From Hydractinia symbiolongicarpus (Eukaryota > Cnidaria > Hydrozoa > Anthoathecata > Hydractiniidae), in contig NC_079878.1 of the NCBI RefSeq assembly GCF_029227915.1, forward strand, positions 24,761,501-24,825,500: a stretch of 64,000 nucleotides of DNA, read 5' to 3'. Positions 44,813-56,592 of this stretch are shown piece after piece. The position numbers and the translations under genes are program-made. Every line of letters starts with the position of its first letter. Within the stretch, counting starts at the first letter, position 1. The notes beneath the pieces were generated by a model, which searched no databases, was not told the DNA's origin, and was given only the letters and a program-made list of their open reading frames with translations.

Positions 44813-47451
44813 ATGAAAATAGCAATACTTGCATTCGTGGCATGTACACTTCTTAGAAAAGCTATGGGAGGTAAGATAGCGAAATAACTGATTTTAGTGT
44901 ATTTACTTAGTGTACTTTTAGCAACCTAACACAAAGATTTGGTTTACTGTACCTTTTTTTGCAGCTTCTGAAGGATTCTACATTATTGCTCACATGTGCA
45001 ACAATGTGGAAGCTATCAATTGGGCAGTCAGAGAAGGCGCTAATGCGCTTGAGATGGATTTAAAATTTGACATGGATGGCAACCCAGTTAAATTTAGCCA
45101 TGGCTTTCCCTGTGATTGTACCTGCAAATGCTCCTTGTAAGATTTTTTTTGTTACTTTTACTGAAATTTTTAAATTGTTTGCTCCCTTTCTTTAAAAGTT
45201 TTGCCACGTCACTTTATTTGTTGGTTTTCACCATTATTTTCTAATAATTAGATTAAGTTAACCTTAAGTATTCGTTTAAATGTTCATCCATTTAAAAGTT
45301 AAACCTGGCAATAACTTCTTTCGAAACTAATTAGAATTCGTATAAACATATTAAAAATTGTTGTTAGCCATTTACTTCCTTTCGCGTACTTGGAAACAAC
45401 GGTCTTATTTTAGCATTATAAAAAGGTGAAACAAAATTGCACAGTGTCAACAGGAAAGGTCCAGGAATTGTCTTTATAAAAAAAAAACAGAATTTAGTTA
45501 AAAAAGATATAGTTAAAAATGTTTTGCATTTGACAGACTTCCTATGATTAGGCGAGAAGGTCAACTGTCAACAAACAGTTGAACTTTATCCATTGCTATG
45601 TGCTAATAACTGAACTTAGCCATAGCAAAGTAACAGTTTTACGCAACAAACTAAGGATACCCCTCGCATCTTTCCCTTAACAAACTTGTTAATGATCGAT
45701 CATTTTATTTCTTCCAATAGTTGTGGCAACAATGTGTGTGCACAACTAAGAAAAACATCCTGGCTCGTACCATGCAACGCTGGAGGCTTGCCAAAGACAT
45801 TATTGAATGTAGCAGGTCAGTTCTTATTTATTACATCCGCTCAATCTTTTTTTTTTCATTCATTGTTTTGTTTTGTTTATGTTTATGTTTTAAATATAGC
45901 AAAAAAATATGTAGCGATGGTAATGATAGACAGCAAACTTGGAAAACTCACAGAAAGTGCTCAGAACAATGCTGCAGAAAAGGTACCCTTTTATCTAGCT
46001 TAGATTTATCAATTCTTCCATCGCTTTGACGCTGGTAGGTTTACCAGTTCATGCTCTTTTTATCTAAATTTTGCTAAAATGAAATAAGGAGCGGTAATAT
46101 TATTTTAGCTTCGCAGTCTTTAAAAATCGAAGACCAAGCCAGCTAAAAGGACTTTCCCATTTAATTTGATTTTACCTTTTCGTCTTTCTAAATTAAATAA
46201 CCATTTTGGTAAAAATCTTACATTCGTGAAACTTAGAGAAACTAATTCGTTTGGTCCGCTAAAGTAAAAACCCGAAACATTGGATCTCTATAATAATAGC
46301 CCGCGTCTGTCTGTCTCTGCGCAGACCCCCCACTGAGTTAGAAAATGATGTTACGGAAACACGAATATCAAATGCGATATATCTTTATCCACTTTGTTGC
46401 GACGGTTAAATTTAAAGGACGGGCGACTCCGAGGATTTTTCCACTGGCTAACAGCTAGTAATATATATTGTCAGAACAAACCCAATCAAATATATTATGT
46501 TTCTTTAAGATGATACACTTATTAGAAAATGAATTGTTTGGGAAAGGTTACGTAGGCCAAGTTATCATTGGAGCTGGAAAATTTTCTTCGTTGCCTTACA
46601 TCACGAAGATATCTGAAACAACATCAATTTACAGGGACAAAATCCACTTCACAATTGATGAAGAAGACATGGTATCCACAAAGAAAACTTTAGATAGATT
46701 ATCAAATAAGAACGTCGTATACAATGTTGGTGTGACACATTGTTCACTGAAAAAAGCCGCAAGTACTAAGTTCTCCAAGTTAGCAGCAATAAACAAGGTT
46801 AAGGGTAAGTGTTTTGGGAAGATTATTTTGTTTAGTGGAGTCAGTGGTAAAAATTACATAAATTTTGTCTTTCGTATGCTCTTTCCGAACTTAAAGCCTA
46901 AAGCAATAAGTACAGGGATTTTACCTTAACTGTTACACAGTTCTGTTCTATTTATTTTACTTCGAAATTTTCCCGCAATAATATCTACAAAAATGCATGC
47001 AAGCTCTTATGATCACTACAAAATATTTTTCTCTGTAGGAGTTTGGGGAATGACCTACGTATGGACAATTGATTGGCCAAGCTCCTTAGCCAATTACATT
47101 AATTATTTCAACGGAATCATCACTAATCATCCAGGAAGACTGGCAAAGATTGTAAGAGAGAAAAACATCCGCCTAGCTACCCCCAATGACGTCATCCCAC
47201 CAGCAACTTCGGAAAGTGTTGTAACGTCGACAGCAGGTTACGAGTCATGTGATTGCGACTACACTTCTGGTGGATGCAAGATTACCAAGCCAGCTCCTAA
47301 AGGCTTAGCATGTCAGTGTGCTAGACGTTTCTGGTGGTCTTGCAGGGGATATGTTGTCCTCTGTAGCGATAATAACAGCTATTACTGTTCAAAAAGTCAA
47401 ACAAGAAAACATGCTTGCCAACTTGGACGAGGAAATTGTAATGGGTATTAA
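44813..47451 (+). CDS. secreted sphingomyelinase D / GDPD-like phospholipase with Cys-rich tail
   Basis: Six exons: 44813-44870, 44965-45136, 45721-45815, 45900-45982, 46510-46804 and 47039-47451. All have GT/AG borders and consistent phases (371 residues). Exon 1 is a signal peptide (MKIAILAFVACTLL). The catalytic set of the spider sphingomyelinase-D family is visible: His in IIAHMCNN, Glu and Asp in ALEMDLKFD, a second His in KFSHGFPCDC, and a third metal-site Asp in AMVIDSKLG. The last exon opens with YVWTIDWPSS and GIITNHPGRL, the TIM-barrel end typical of the GDPD/SMase-D fold. Residues about 303-371 form a separate domain with ten cysteines. Known relatives cleave choline head groups from sphingolipids or lysophospholipids using Mg2+. 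Secretion and all key residues suggest an active enzyme, but a venom role is inference; digestive or defensive roles are possible. Intron 4 contains a dispersed repeat. Confidence 0.88.
46284..46460 (-). mobile_element. dispersed hairpin-start repeat inside intron 4
   Basis: Reverse orientation copy of the family at 39.77 kb: on the minus strand it starts ACTAGCTGTTAGCCAGTGG, passes GGAGTCGCCCGTCCTTTAAA and GTTTCCGTAAC, and ends CAGACAGACGCGGGCTATTA. Confidence 0.65.
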
Positions 47452-48785
47452 AGAAGGCGTGTGGGCGATAAACATTTTCGGCTTCTTATTCAGTACTTAA
47501 GGAACTTTTAGTGTGTTTTTGTAAGCTTGTTCTGTAATGAAATGATTTTTTTATCAACATCTCTTTATTTAATTTAAATGAAATCCAATAAGACTATTAG
47601 GGAAAAAAATGTTTCTGCACTCATTCGAAAGCTGCTGACGAAATGAAAATAATCTGAATTAACTTCTACAAGACCTTGCAAATTCCCTTTCCCTGCCTAG
47701 AAGTGTGTAAGAACATGGTGTACTAAATCTGCTTCTAACCCCAGAACCCCAGGTCAAGTCTATCTCAAACCTCGACCCCGGGGCCTGTTCTTTTCTTTTG
47801 CATATCGGACGGCGAGCAATGAGTGCAGCGCCAGTAAGAGATAAAGAGCCCTGGGTACGAGGTTTGTTTGATGAGGAAAAAAAGTTTTAAGTAGCTAAAG
47901 AAATGATTTTTAAACCTACTTGTCCAGTGGTTAGTTTTATCCTATTCCAATAAAAATTTCAATAAATGACAAAGTAATATAAAGCATTGGAAGAAAGGTT
48001 TTACCCAGATTAATAGGGTTAAAACGAATTTCTCATATAATGATATTTGCTGATAGTTGCTGGTATAATATTTCAATAATGGAAAACCATAGGTAGTAAT
48101 GCTTGTCCTGTTTTTAGGAGCAGTATAACTATAACTCATATATAAAGCAATTAAATTTTACTTCAAAATTATTTTTTGCTAATTTCATCAAAGTGACAAA
48201 ACTGTTTCTCAGTTTGTTGATGACATTTGATGCATATTAACTCCTTTCCAAGGACCTGCTGTGACAACTAGCACATACCAGCCGGTTTTTACTAGTAGAA
48301 AATTGTCCGAAAAGATCGTCTGGCATCTTAATCACGGCCAGTAGTGTTGGTTTTAAAGCTAGTTTCATTATCTGACAAGTATGGAACCATCACACAAAAT
48401 ATTTACCACTGTGGTGTCTCCCAATATAGTGAGAATTCACAGTTAACCATGACGTTCAATCTTGAATGTTAGTTAAATATTGTTGAAAGGGCATTGTTTC
48501 GACAATATAAGTGTTAATAAAGATCGCTACATAAACTAAAAAATTAAAGGTGTGGGAGGGTAAAATCTACATAAGATCTTCCAGGAAACTCGCAAATACA
48601 CAGCAATTTTTAAGCTTATATATAAGTGTATATAAACAAGGCCGTAATTACTATCTTAAGTCTAACATCAACTTTAATCCCAGTACCAGTTGTCTGTTTT
48701 TGCATACCGGACGGTGAGCAATAAGCGCACCGTCAAAAGGGCCCTGGATACGAGGTTTGTTTAACCTGATTAATGTAAGTACAAG
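47452..48785. repeat. intergenic stretch with two copies of a CGGACGGYGAGCAAT repeat
   Basis: About 47735-47872 and 48665-48770 share TTGCATAYCGGACGGYGAGC, then AAGAGCCCTGGGTACGAGG or AGGGCCCTGGATACGAGG, and GTTTGTTT, in the same orientation. Between them is AT-rich sequence without a gene. Confidence 0.55.
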
Positions 48786-48789
48786 ACGT

Positions 48790-49880
48790 TGCGATATATA
48801 GTGTCAGCTGCTTTGATCGTTGATTATTTTACCGTAGAACGAGTTTCTTTGAGCTTTGTTGCATCTCCAGTTGTCTCATAGTCAGTGTCTGTATCTATTA
48901 GTCTTTTTAGCAATCTCCTCAAAGCCCTGCAAACGGTTTACCACACTAGTACTTGAGGAACTGTTAAAAATCTGTCAGTTTCGCCCCTTACGTGTACTCC
49001 TTGCTGCTTTCAAGTACCCGTGCATGTGCTTAGGGATTTGACCGTTAGGTATGTTTGTTACCACAAATAGCGGTGCCATTTCGCTGAATTTCTCATAAAG
49101 ATTTTTGGGTTTGCACAGGTCGATGTCGTGCTATCAGGAATATTTACTCGTTATCCTTCTTCGCCACTGTGATCTTCTTGTTGTCATCTTTCACAATACC
49201 GCTAAATTATGTTTAGGTCAATCACAGGTACATAATTTGTCCATTCTACCCACCTCTACTGGAAACAGGCAGAAGTCCAGAGGCCTAGGATACATTCTCT
49301 ATGCGCCTTCCATGATGAAGGCCAATTTCTTTTCTAGTTTCTTAACCGTAAAGGCTGCCGTGGATGTTAACGCTTACTGGCAATTGATTTACTCGTGGGG
49401 GTTTCTCACATTACTAAGCCGTGCCCCTTAAAACTGTAATGTAGACTGTCTTGGTAGTAGGCACATACCTGTGTAATTTGAATTCCTTTCTTTTCTTTGG
49501 ATATGATGCGTTTTTCTTAATGCCTGCACAGTGACTGGTGTGTTTGTCTCCCACTCTCCATAGTAAAGCACTCTATCGATTGAGATTCCGAATTGCTGAA
49601 GTTTTTACCCTTAAACACCTTCTCCAACTTGCTAGGCGTACGCTTTACTTTCTCTCCTTTGCAAATGATGGTCGTTTGGTGACCGTTGTATTTTTGTTGC
49701 TTCAAATGGCATGCTTGTATAAAGACTTGCTAGCAGTCAGCACATTCCCAGCACTTCGTCAAAACATCAATCTTCATGATTATTATATAACCATTCCTTG
49801 CGTTGGTTCTGTCCATAGACGAGTCTCCATGGTGTTTTTTTGTTGTTTGTCTTTGGTTCGTACACTTTGATGTTGAGGAT
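48790..49880 (-). pseudogene. decayed minus-strand coding DNA, possibly Maverick/Polinton-type
   Basis: The composition is less AT-rich than its surroundings. The minus strand has several protein-like runs separated by stops: TNNKKTPWRLVYGQNQRKEW near 49800, FKGKNFSNSESQSIECFTME near 49600, VKKLEKKLAFIMEGA near 49350, and KNLYEKFSEMAPLFVVTNIP followed by HMHGYLKAARST near 49050. The last has the flavour of viral or Polinton family B DNA polymerases, but no polymerase catalytic motif was seen, so this is a guess. Plus-strand frames of 60-110 codons here are shadows. Confidence 0.35.
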
Positions 49881-50630
49881 GAAGTGCTTGAAGATGAATC
49901 CATAAGCTTTGTACAGCGTACATCTTTTTTATTTTGTATCCGATTACGCTGTTTTCGTCTTGTATGGTAGTAGTTCTCTTGTGCTTTTTGCTCTATCTAC
50001 TCGTGCAGTGTTGTACCCGAGCGAATGTGCTCCTTTGCTCCGTTGTAATAAAGAGTAACAGTATCTTGCACACTCTTCAGTCGATTGGCAAGAGCGTCGC
50101 GCGCAGCTGCTACTGGTACAGATACTGCGTTGTATAGTTTGGTCATTGCATTCTTAAACCAAATTATTTTTCTTTATTGTATACAGAGTTCGCCTATAAA
50201 ACAACGATCGTAATTTATTGTAATACTATTTGACTTTTTGCGTAATTTTACACATGCGTAAATTTTTGTGACATCTGCGATTTTATCTGATTTATCACTC
50301 ATTTGCTGTATGATGAATGTATTCACAGGTTTTAAAGGGTTTAGCGGTATTGATTCTAAGGGGCATTCAATAATTACGTAACACCCAAATTTGCCATTTT
50401 TCAACATTTGCATTAGCGCATCACAACAAATCTAGTATCACCCATCCACCCACCTTGTTAGGTCCAATTTCGAATTCTAAGACCTCATCTGACATTTTAC
50501 ATTTTTGGTACTTTCGCGTAAATCCAGAGGCAAAAAACAAATTTAAGATGTAGATCATACACTAAAATAACCAAAAATATCCGTAATACATTATTCTTAT
50601 TTCAAATTTTCTGTTACATAACAAAAGATC
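49881..50630. other. no recognised gene
   Basis: Short frames only; 50,100-50,630 is AT-rich and plain. Confidence 0.45.
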
Positions 50631-50631
50631 T

Positions 50632-51865
50632 CTGCCCCAGTATAACGTCTTTCCTCAAATCTAACAGCTTTAAGACTTTTACTGTGTCATTTGCGAGAGA
50701 GTATTTGCCCAGAATATGGCTTGTATTGGTGCATAGATGTGCATCCAACGTCACTGCTTGTTTAATTTAAAGTGAAAAGTCTCACCTTTGATTGGTCTGC
50801 TTTAGGACTTTTGATGTGTCATTTTCTTGGAGGATATTTGGCCCAAAAATCATTTTTATTGGTGCATAGATGTGTGTCCAACCTCAACTTTTGTTCAATT
50901 ATAGTGTAAAGTCTTCATATTGGTTAGTCTACTTTAGAATTTTTGATGTGTTATATCGCGGGAGGGTATTTGTTCAAAATATAGTGTCGGTTTGTGTATT
51001 GACGTGTATCCAACATCAGTGTTTGTTTAGTTTATAGTGTAAGGTCTTCCCTTTGATTGGTCTGTTGCAGGACTTTTGATGTGTAATTTCGCAGGAAATT
51101 TTTTTGCAATAACATTTGCCATAATATTATTTATATTGGTAAATAGATGTGTACCCAACATCAAAGGTAGTTTTTTACTATGTAAAGTCTTGATTGGTCT
51201 ACTTTAGGACTTTTGAAATGTCATATTTTCCGCAAGGATACTTGTTTCAACTGTTGTGTGGATAAGTGCAGAGCACTACGGCCTGTTAATTTTATAGTAT
51301 AACGTCTTGTCTCAGATTGACATACTTTACGTGGTTTCGCGGGAATGTAATACTCCAAAATATCTATTCTATTAGCTATCGGTGAGCATAGAACACTACC
51401 GCCTGTTCAATATACAGTACAAAAGAGTCTCTTTGCTTAGCCTGCAATAGGGCTGGTCATATGTCCTTTTGCAAAAGGGTATTTGAACAAAATCTCGTTT
51501 CTGTATGTGTTTGGATATGTGTCCAGCCTCAAACCTTGTCTATTTTATAGAACAGCGCGATTCCTTAGATTAGCTGATATTAGGACTTGAATATGTCTTT
51601 TCGCGGAACGCCATTTATCCAAATTATCATTTTTATTTTTGTATGGATGTGTATCCTACCTCAATGTTTGTCTATTCTATAGTACAACGTGTTCCCTCAG
51701 GTTGGCTGATATTACGACTTTCCAAAGTCTCTTTGCGACAGTGTATTGTGCAAAATATCGTTTCTGCTTGTGTATGGATATGTATCCAACATTAAATCTT
51801 GTCTTCCTTATAAAACAACGTTTTTCTCAGATTGGCGAGCATTAGGACTTTCGCCTGTTTATATT
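50632..51865. repeat. about 125-bp tandem repeat, ten degenerate units
   Basis: Each unit contains, in order, GATTGGTCTRCTTTAGGACT, TTTGATGTGTCATTTTCGCG, GAGGATATTTGNCCAAAATA, GGTGCATAGATGTGTRTCC and AACCTCANTTTTTGTTYAAT. Units start at about 50660, 50800, 50930, 51060, 51200, 51320, 51440, 51575, 51705 and 51840. Divergence is high; orientation is constant. Confidence 0.8.
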
Positions 51866-52080
51866 TGGTTAAGGCGATGAAGAGTATTATTACAGTTATG
51901 CGAAATATTGTGGCATATTACGTTGGTTATGGCCTATCTTCAGGGAGAATGTGCATTTGTTATGTAGCGATAGAGAGTATTATGAACGTTTTATGCATTA
52001 TTTTGCGATATTACGTTAGTTATGGCCATCGACAGAAAATATATGTATTTGTTATGTAGCGATAGAGAGAATGTCGGATA
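51866..52080. repeat. two-unit tandem repeat of about 95 bp
   Basis: GCGATGAAGAGTATTATTAC...TATTACGTTGGTTATGGCC...GCATTTGTTATGTA is followed by GCGATAGAGAGTATTATG...TATTACGTTAGTTATGGCC...GTATTTGTTATGTA, with the first bases of a third unit. Confidence 0.75.
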
Positions 52081-52536
52081 ATGAGGGTTCATCTGTCGGG
52101 TCTATTTGGTTGGAGTATTGTCAATGAACGTCTCTCGGACTTTTTATGTCGATAAAGTGTGAAGGGGTGCTAATTATGTTGTACGTCGTGTGGCGGGACC
52201 ACTTAGCCCGGTGCTAAATGAAGTCAAAGCCGTTCGTAGCTCCTTTAACGTTTTTGAACGGAAAAGATGTTGCATATGTGCAGTCCGAGCCAGATTGACA
52301 ATAATAATAAGTCAGACGAAAATGGCGGAGTTCAAGAGGTGTATGATTCACTGTTTGTTATTATTGTATTTGACTTTTAAACAGTTCAAAACAGGTACTT
52401 ATGCGTTTTAATTTAATCTGTTTTATATATTTAAGGGTGTTATAGACCTATTTTTACCTTATATATCAGTAATGAATGTTTTCAGATAGTATAACATGTT
52501 TGACTTCGCAAACCCTCTTTTTTTCCTCATTGAGTC

Positions 52537-52574
52537 GAATGAATGAATGAATGAATGAATAAAAATGAATGAAT
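52537..52574. repeat. (GAAT)n microsatellite
   Basis: Six GAAT units, a short A-rich break, then two more. Confidence 0.9.
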
Positions 52575-52919
52575 AGTGTTTGTAGCGAAATAAGTACGAT
52601 TTTATGGTATAAATATAAATACATACTATGGTCTTAATGCAGTAGGATAGACATAGCTCAGGCTGAGGAAATAAAACCACAGTTTTAGGGTGCCAATAAG
52701 CCGCAAACGGTCTCATATATAAGGGCGAGTTTGGCCAACTTTCTAATTAAATTGGTGGTTGCACTCTGAAACTGCCCATACTCGACCGCAGCATCTCGAA
52801 ATTTCTGGTAACATACTATGTGGAATACAGGAAAGAAGGTGCTTTTTAGGGCATGTTTGGGTATTTGCAGGCTTTTTTGGGAGAATACTTTTTTTTGTTA
52901 AAACGCTGAACTTGCCCTT

Positions 52920-55881
52920 GCGTTGGTAATTTTCATGATGGCGGCAGGAGCAGTTGCTGTTGCTTCTCAAAAATTTATTCTATTTTTTGTATTGATTTTT
53001 TGTATTCTCTCTTGTGGAAATGGCGAAGCTTGTTTTGTTGTGTCGAAATCACTTACTAAAGATGAATTTAAACAAACTCTCTCGCGTAGGGGTTTGAAAA
53101 TAGCTCATCAAAACATTCGTGGGCTGGAAAACAACATTACTGAAGTTTAAGAATTTATATCTACACATAATGAGATGGATATATTTAGTCTTTCTGAGAC
53201 ACATTTACAAAATGATAGTTGTGTTGATGCAGTTTTTATTGATGGTTTGAGAAAATCTCGCTTGGAGGGATTAGACGGCGGAGTTGGATTATACATCAAA
53301 AACAACATTATGTACACACACACAGAAAAGGTCTTAAAAACGCTTCACTTGAAATAATTTGGAGAAAAAAGATTACAATCACGAAAGTTAACAAAGAACA
53401 AAAGGAGACTATTATAATGGGTGATTTCAACGTTGATTATAGTCACAGTAACGTCTCAAAGGATTTCAAAAGCCAAATGTCTTCCTATGGATTCAAACAG
53501 CTCGTCAAAACTGCTACAAGAATTACAAAAGACACGTCATCGTTAATTGACTTGATTTTTGTCAACAAACCAAACTCCTATCCAACAGTTAATGTCGTCA
53601 GCACAAGTCTCAGTGATCACAATTTGATTTGCCTTACACGTAAAATTAACACACAGAAATATCTAGCGCGTGTAATCAAATGCTAGGCTACTCTAATTAT
53701 AATCCTGAGCTACTTGTAAATGACAATCGCCAAATTGACTGCTACAATTCCAATCAGGTAAACAAATCCGTTGAATACCTCTCTACCCAGCAGAAAAATG
53801 CGTTTCGCAAACATGCACCACTGATTGAGAAACGAGTCCGAGGAAAACCCTGTCCATGGATCGACGAGCCCCTTAAACGACAAATGAAAGCGAGGGACTG
53901 ATTGCTACGTAGAGCAAGAGCAAGCAACGATGAAGCATGCTGGAATGAGTATAAAGTTCAGCGTAATCAGTGTACCAGTGCTGTGCGGAAAGCCAAAGCA
54001 TCGTACAATCAAAGAATGCTCAATGATAACCGCCTGAACCCACGCAAGTTCTGGAATACTATCAAGTTAATCTTTCCAACCAAACCCAAAGTATCTTCTC
54101 CAAGAACTGATGATGCAAAGCACCACGTAAATTACTTTGATGAGTATTTTTCGACCCTTGTTTCTGTTTTGAAAAAACAGCTTATCCCTTGATCGACTTT
54201 TTATAAATTTTTATATTTATTTATACTATTTATAAATTTTTTATAAATTTTTTATAAATTTTCTTATATATCGTCCGTCTCCATTGAAAAAGAACTTCGA
54301 AATCTCAAAAGGAACAAGGCTGCTGGAGTTGATTGTCTTCCACAGAATCTCCTGCAGAACATGTTGAAAACTACCGACCGATCTCTGTACTCCCTGTTTT
54401 GTCGAAGCTTCTGGAGAAAGTTGTACACAAGCAAATGTATGAGTATCTTGAGACAAACAACCTTCTTAGTGACTGTCAATATGGATTCCCTAAAAAACGT
54501 TCCACTAAACTCGCCACCACCTTGTTTTGTGACACAATTTGCAAAAACGTTGATAATGGCTCCATGGTCGATAGTTTGTTTCTTGACCTATCTAAAGCCT
54601 TTGACACCATCGGTCACAGTATTCTACTCGAAAAGTTAATGTTGTATGGAATCAGTGGACCTGATCTGTCATAGTTTACTGACTACTTGTTCAACAGATC
54701 CCAACATGTTGAGCTAAATGGTTTACTTTCAAATAACTGTTTTGTTACTTTTGGTGTACCACAAGGATCAATCTTGGGTCCCCTCCTATTCATCACGATC
54801 TTCAATGATATAAAAGAAAGTATCAGCAAGTGTGATATCTTTCAGTACGCGGATGACACTGTTCTCTTGTTTGCTGGTAAAGACATTCAAACCATTGAAA
54901 ACACCTTGAACGAGGATATGACAAGTGTGGGTAGATACTGTGAACAAAATGAACTGTTGCTGAACTTTAAAAAAGGGAAGACGGAAGTTATGCTGTTTGG
55001 AACTTCCCAACGTCTGAAAAGAAACAGAAGGGAGCTCAATATCGTTAACAACAACACCCGTATTAACTTCGTTACTGAGTATGTCTATCTTGGTAACCTG
55101 CTCGATAACCACCTGTCTTTAACAGCCAACTTTGATCGAGCCGTCAAGAAAGCATGTGGTTGATTGAGAATCCTGTCCAACGTACGAATGAGCCTGACCA
55201 TCGAGGCTGCCACTCTCATCTACAAGATGATGATCTTGCCATCATAACCTACAGCTCAACTATCAAGACCTGCTTCACCGAAACCCAATGACGGAAGTTC
55301 TCTTCGATTAAACGCCGTGCTGAAAGGATAGTTGGAACACCAGTTCAGCCTATCGTATAGGTTATTGGACAACAAGTCCGTTCTCCGGTTATAAAATGTC
55401 TAAACAAAGAGTTATGTGACGAAACCTTTGCCAGCATTGAAGCTTGAATTCGCAAGATCTGGTTTTTTTATGGTGGTACTAAATTATTTAATAATTTATC
55501 TTTAACAGAACGAAAATCGCTTCTACAATAATTATTCTGGTCTTATTTTAACACTATTCTATTTCGATTTCTATGTATGCTGAACAGACTTTTATCTTTT
55601 ATCTTATGTTTGTCATAATTTATTTTTATTGAGTTTATCTGGAGTTAATTTTCACAATTCACTGTCTTTTTCCAGATCTTATTCGTAATGTTTTTTCAGT
55701 ATTCTTACCTATTTTACCCTTTAATTTTCTGCCTTTATGCTGTTTATGTTTTAAATGTAAGCTTATAACAGAACAAACACTGATAACAGTTTCTTTATAT
55801 AAAATATTTTGAAAATATTGTATTTAGAAACTGAAGTTTTTTATCCTGTATAAATATTCGCGAATAAATAAATAAATAAAA
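52920..55881 (+). pseudogene. CR1/L2-like non-LTR retrotransposon (EN + RT), inactivated
   Basis: The apurinic-like endonuclease is present in pieces: LKIAHQNIRGLENN, IFSLSETHLQND, GDFNVDYSHS and SLSDHNLICL. A linker follows (53680-54190: RKAKASYNQRMLNDNRLNPR). The reverse transcriptase then reads YRPISVLPVLSKLLEKVVH, SLFLDLSKAFDTIGHSILLE, FGVPQGSILGPLLF and YADDTVLLF (catalytic Asp residues kept). There are stops at about 53148, 53355, 53899, 54190 and 54672, and an AT-rich TATAAATTTT expansion at about 54200-54270 that replaces part of the linker. The element ends in a (AATA)n tail at 55863-55881, the short microsatellite tail typical of CR1/L2-group elements. Non-functional as read. Confidence 0.88.
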
Positions 55882-56350
55882 TGGACGCAATTTTTCAGGC
55901 GTATCCGGCTAATCGACACCCTTTCCCATGACAGTTTCTCGTCATAGACACATTTAAAGCATATGACAAGGGTGCTGACTCGCTGAAAACGCCTCAAACA
56001 CCACAGGACTGCCGGATGATTTCCAGGATTTAAAAAAAAACTTTAAATTTTGCCCAGAGAAGTCCGAATCAGCCCGAAACAACATTTTTTTAAACATTTA
56101 CTACCATGTTTACAGAAACGCCAACTTACTACTTCCTAATGCGTGACAAATTTTATTGTTACTATCTCCTGGAGGCGCTGTACGGAGAATTTTTAAAATT
56201 GGACGCTTTAGATCGTTGGAAAATGCACTTCCGCACACCTATACCGCCATTTAACTATTTGACAAATATATTGAATTGGTGTTACTTTTGGACGGTTATT
56301 TAACCCGCCATTTTTGAATGCCGCGGGACGAGAAAAACACGGGACGAATT
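55882..56350. other. no recognised gene
   Basis: Unremarkable sequence between the LINE tail and the MITE; short frames without motifs. Confidence 0.45.
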
Positions 56351-56351
56351 T

Positions 56352-56592
56352 AGACTATGTTCACACATTGCGGATACATGTCGTTCCGAAATAATTTTTG
56401 TTGCAGGTAGGCCTCGCGTTCACACGGTTTCGAAGCTATCTGATATGCGAAACGGGATGATTCTGTTTTGCTATAAATAATGAAATGATTCCGCTCCTCT
56501 GTTTTTCGAAAATCATGTACCCACGTCATTCCGGAACAAAACAATTCCGAAATGAAACCTATCTGCAATGTGTGAACATACAGTACAGTCTG
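56352..56592. mobile_element. small inverted-repeat element (MITE-like)
   Basis: Left ACTATGTTCACACATTGC and right GCAATGTGTGAACATA face each other. The inner parts remain complementary at lower identity (GTCGTTCCGAAATAATT versus AATTCCGAAATGAAAC), giving a ~235-bp foldback. No coding capacity. Target duplication not clear. Confidence 0.6.

Noticed and set aside
49105-49870. Plus-strand frames of 108 and 110 codons
   Set aside because: The opposite strand carries the more protein-like text in several consecutive pieces; the plus frames are best explained as its shadows.
54786-55112. 108-codon minus-strand frame
   Set aside because: Antisense of the LINE reverse-transcriptase catalytic region.
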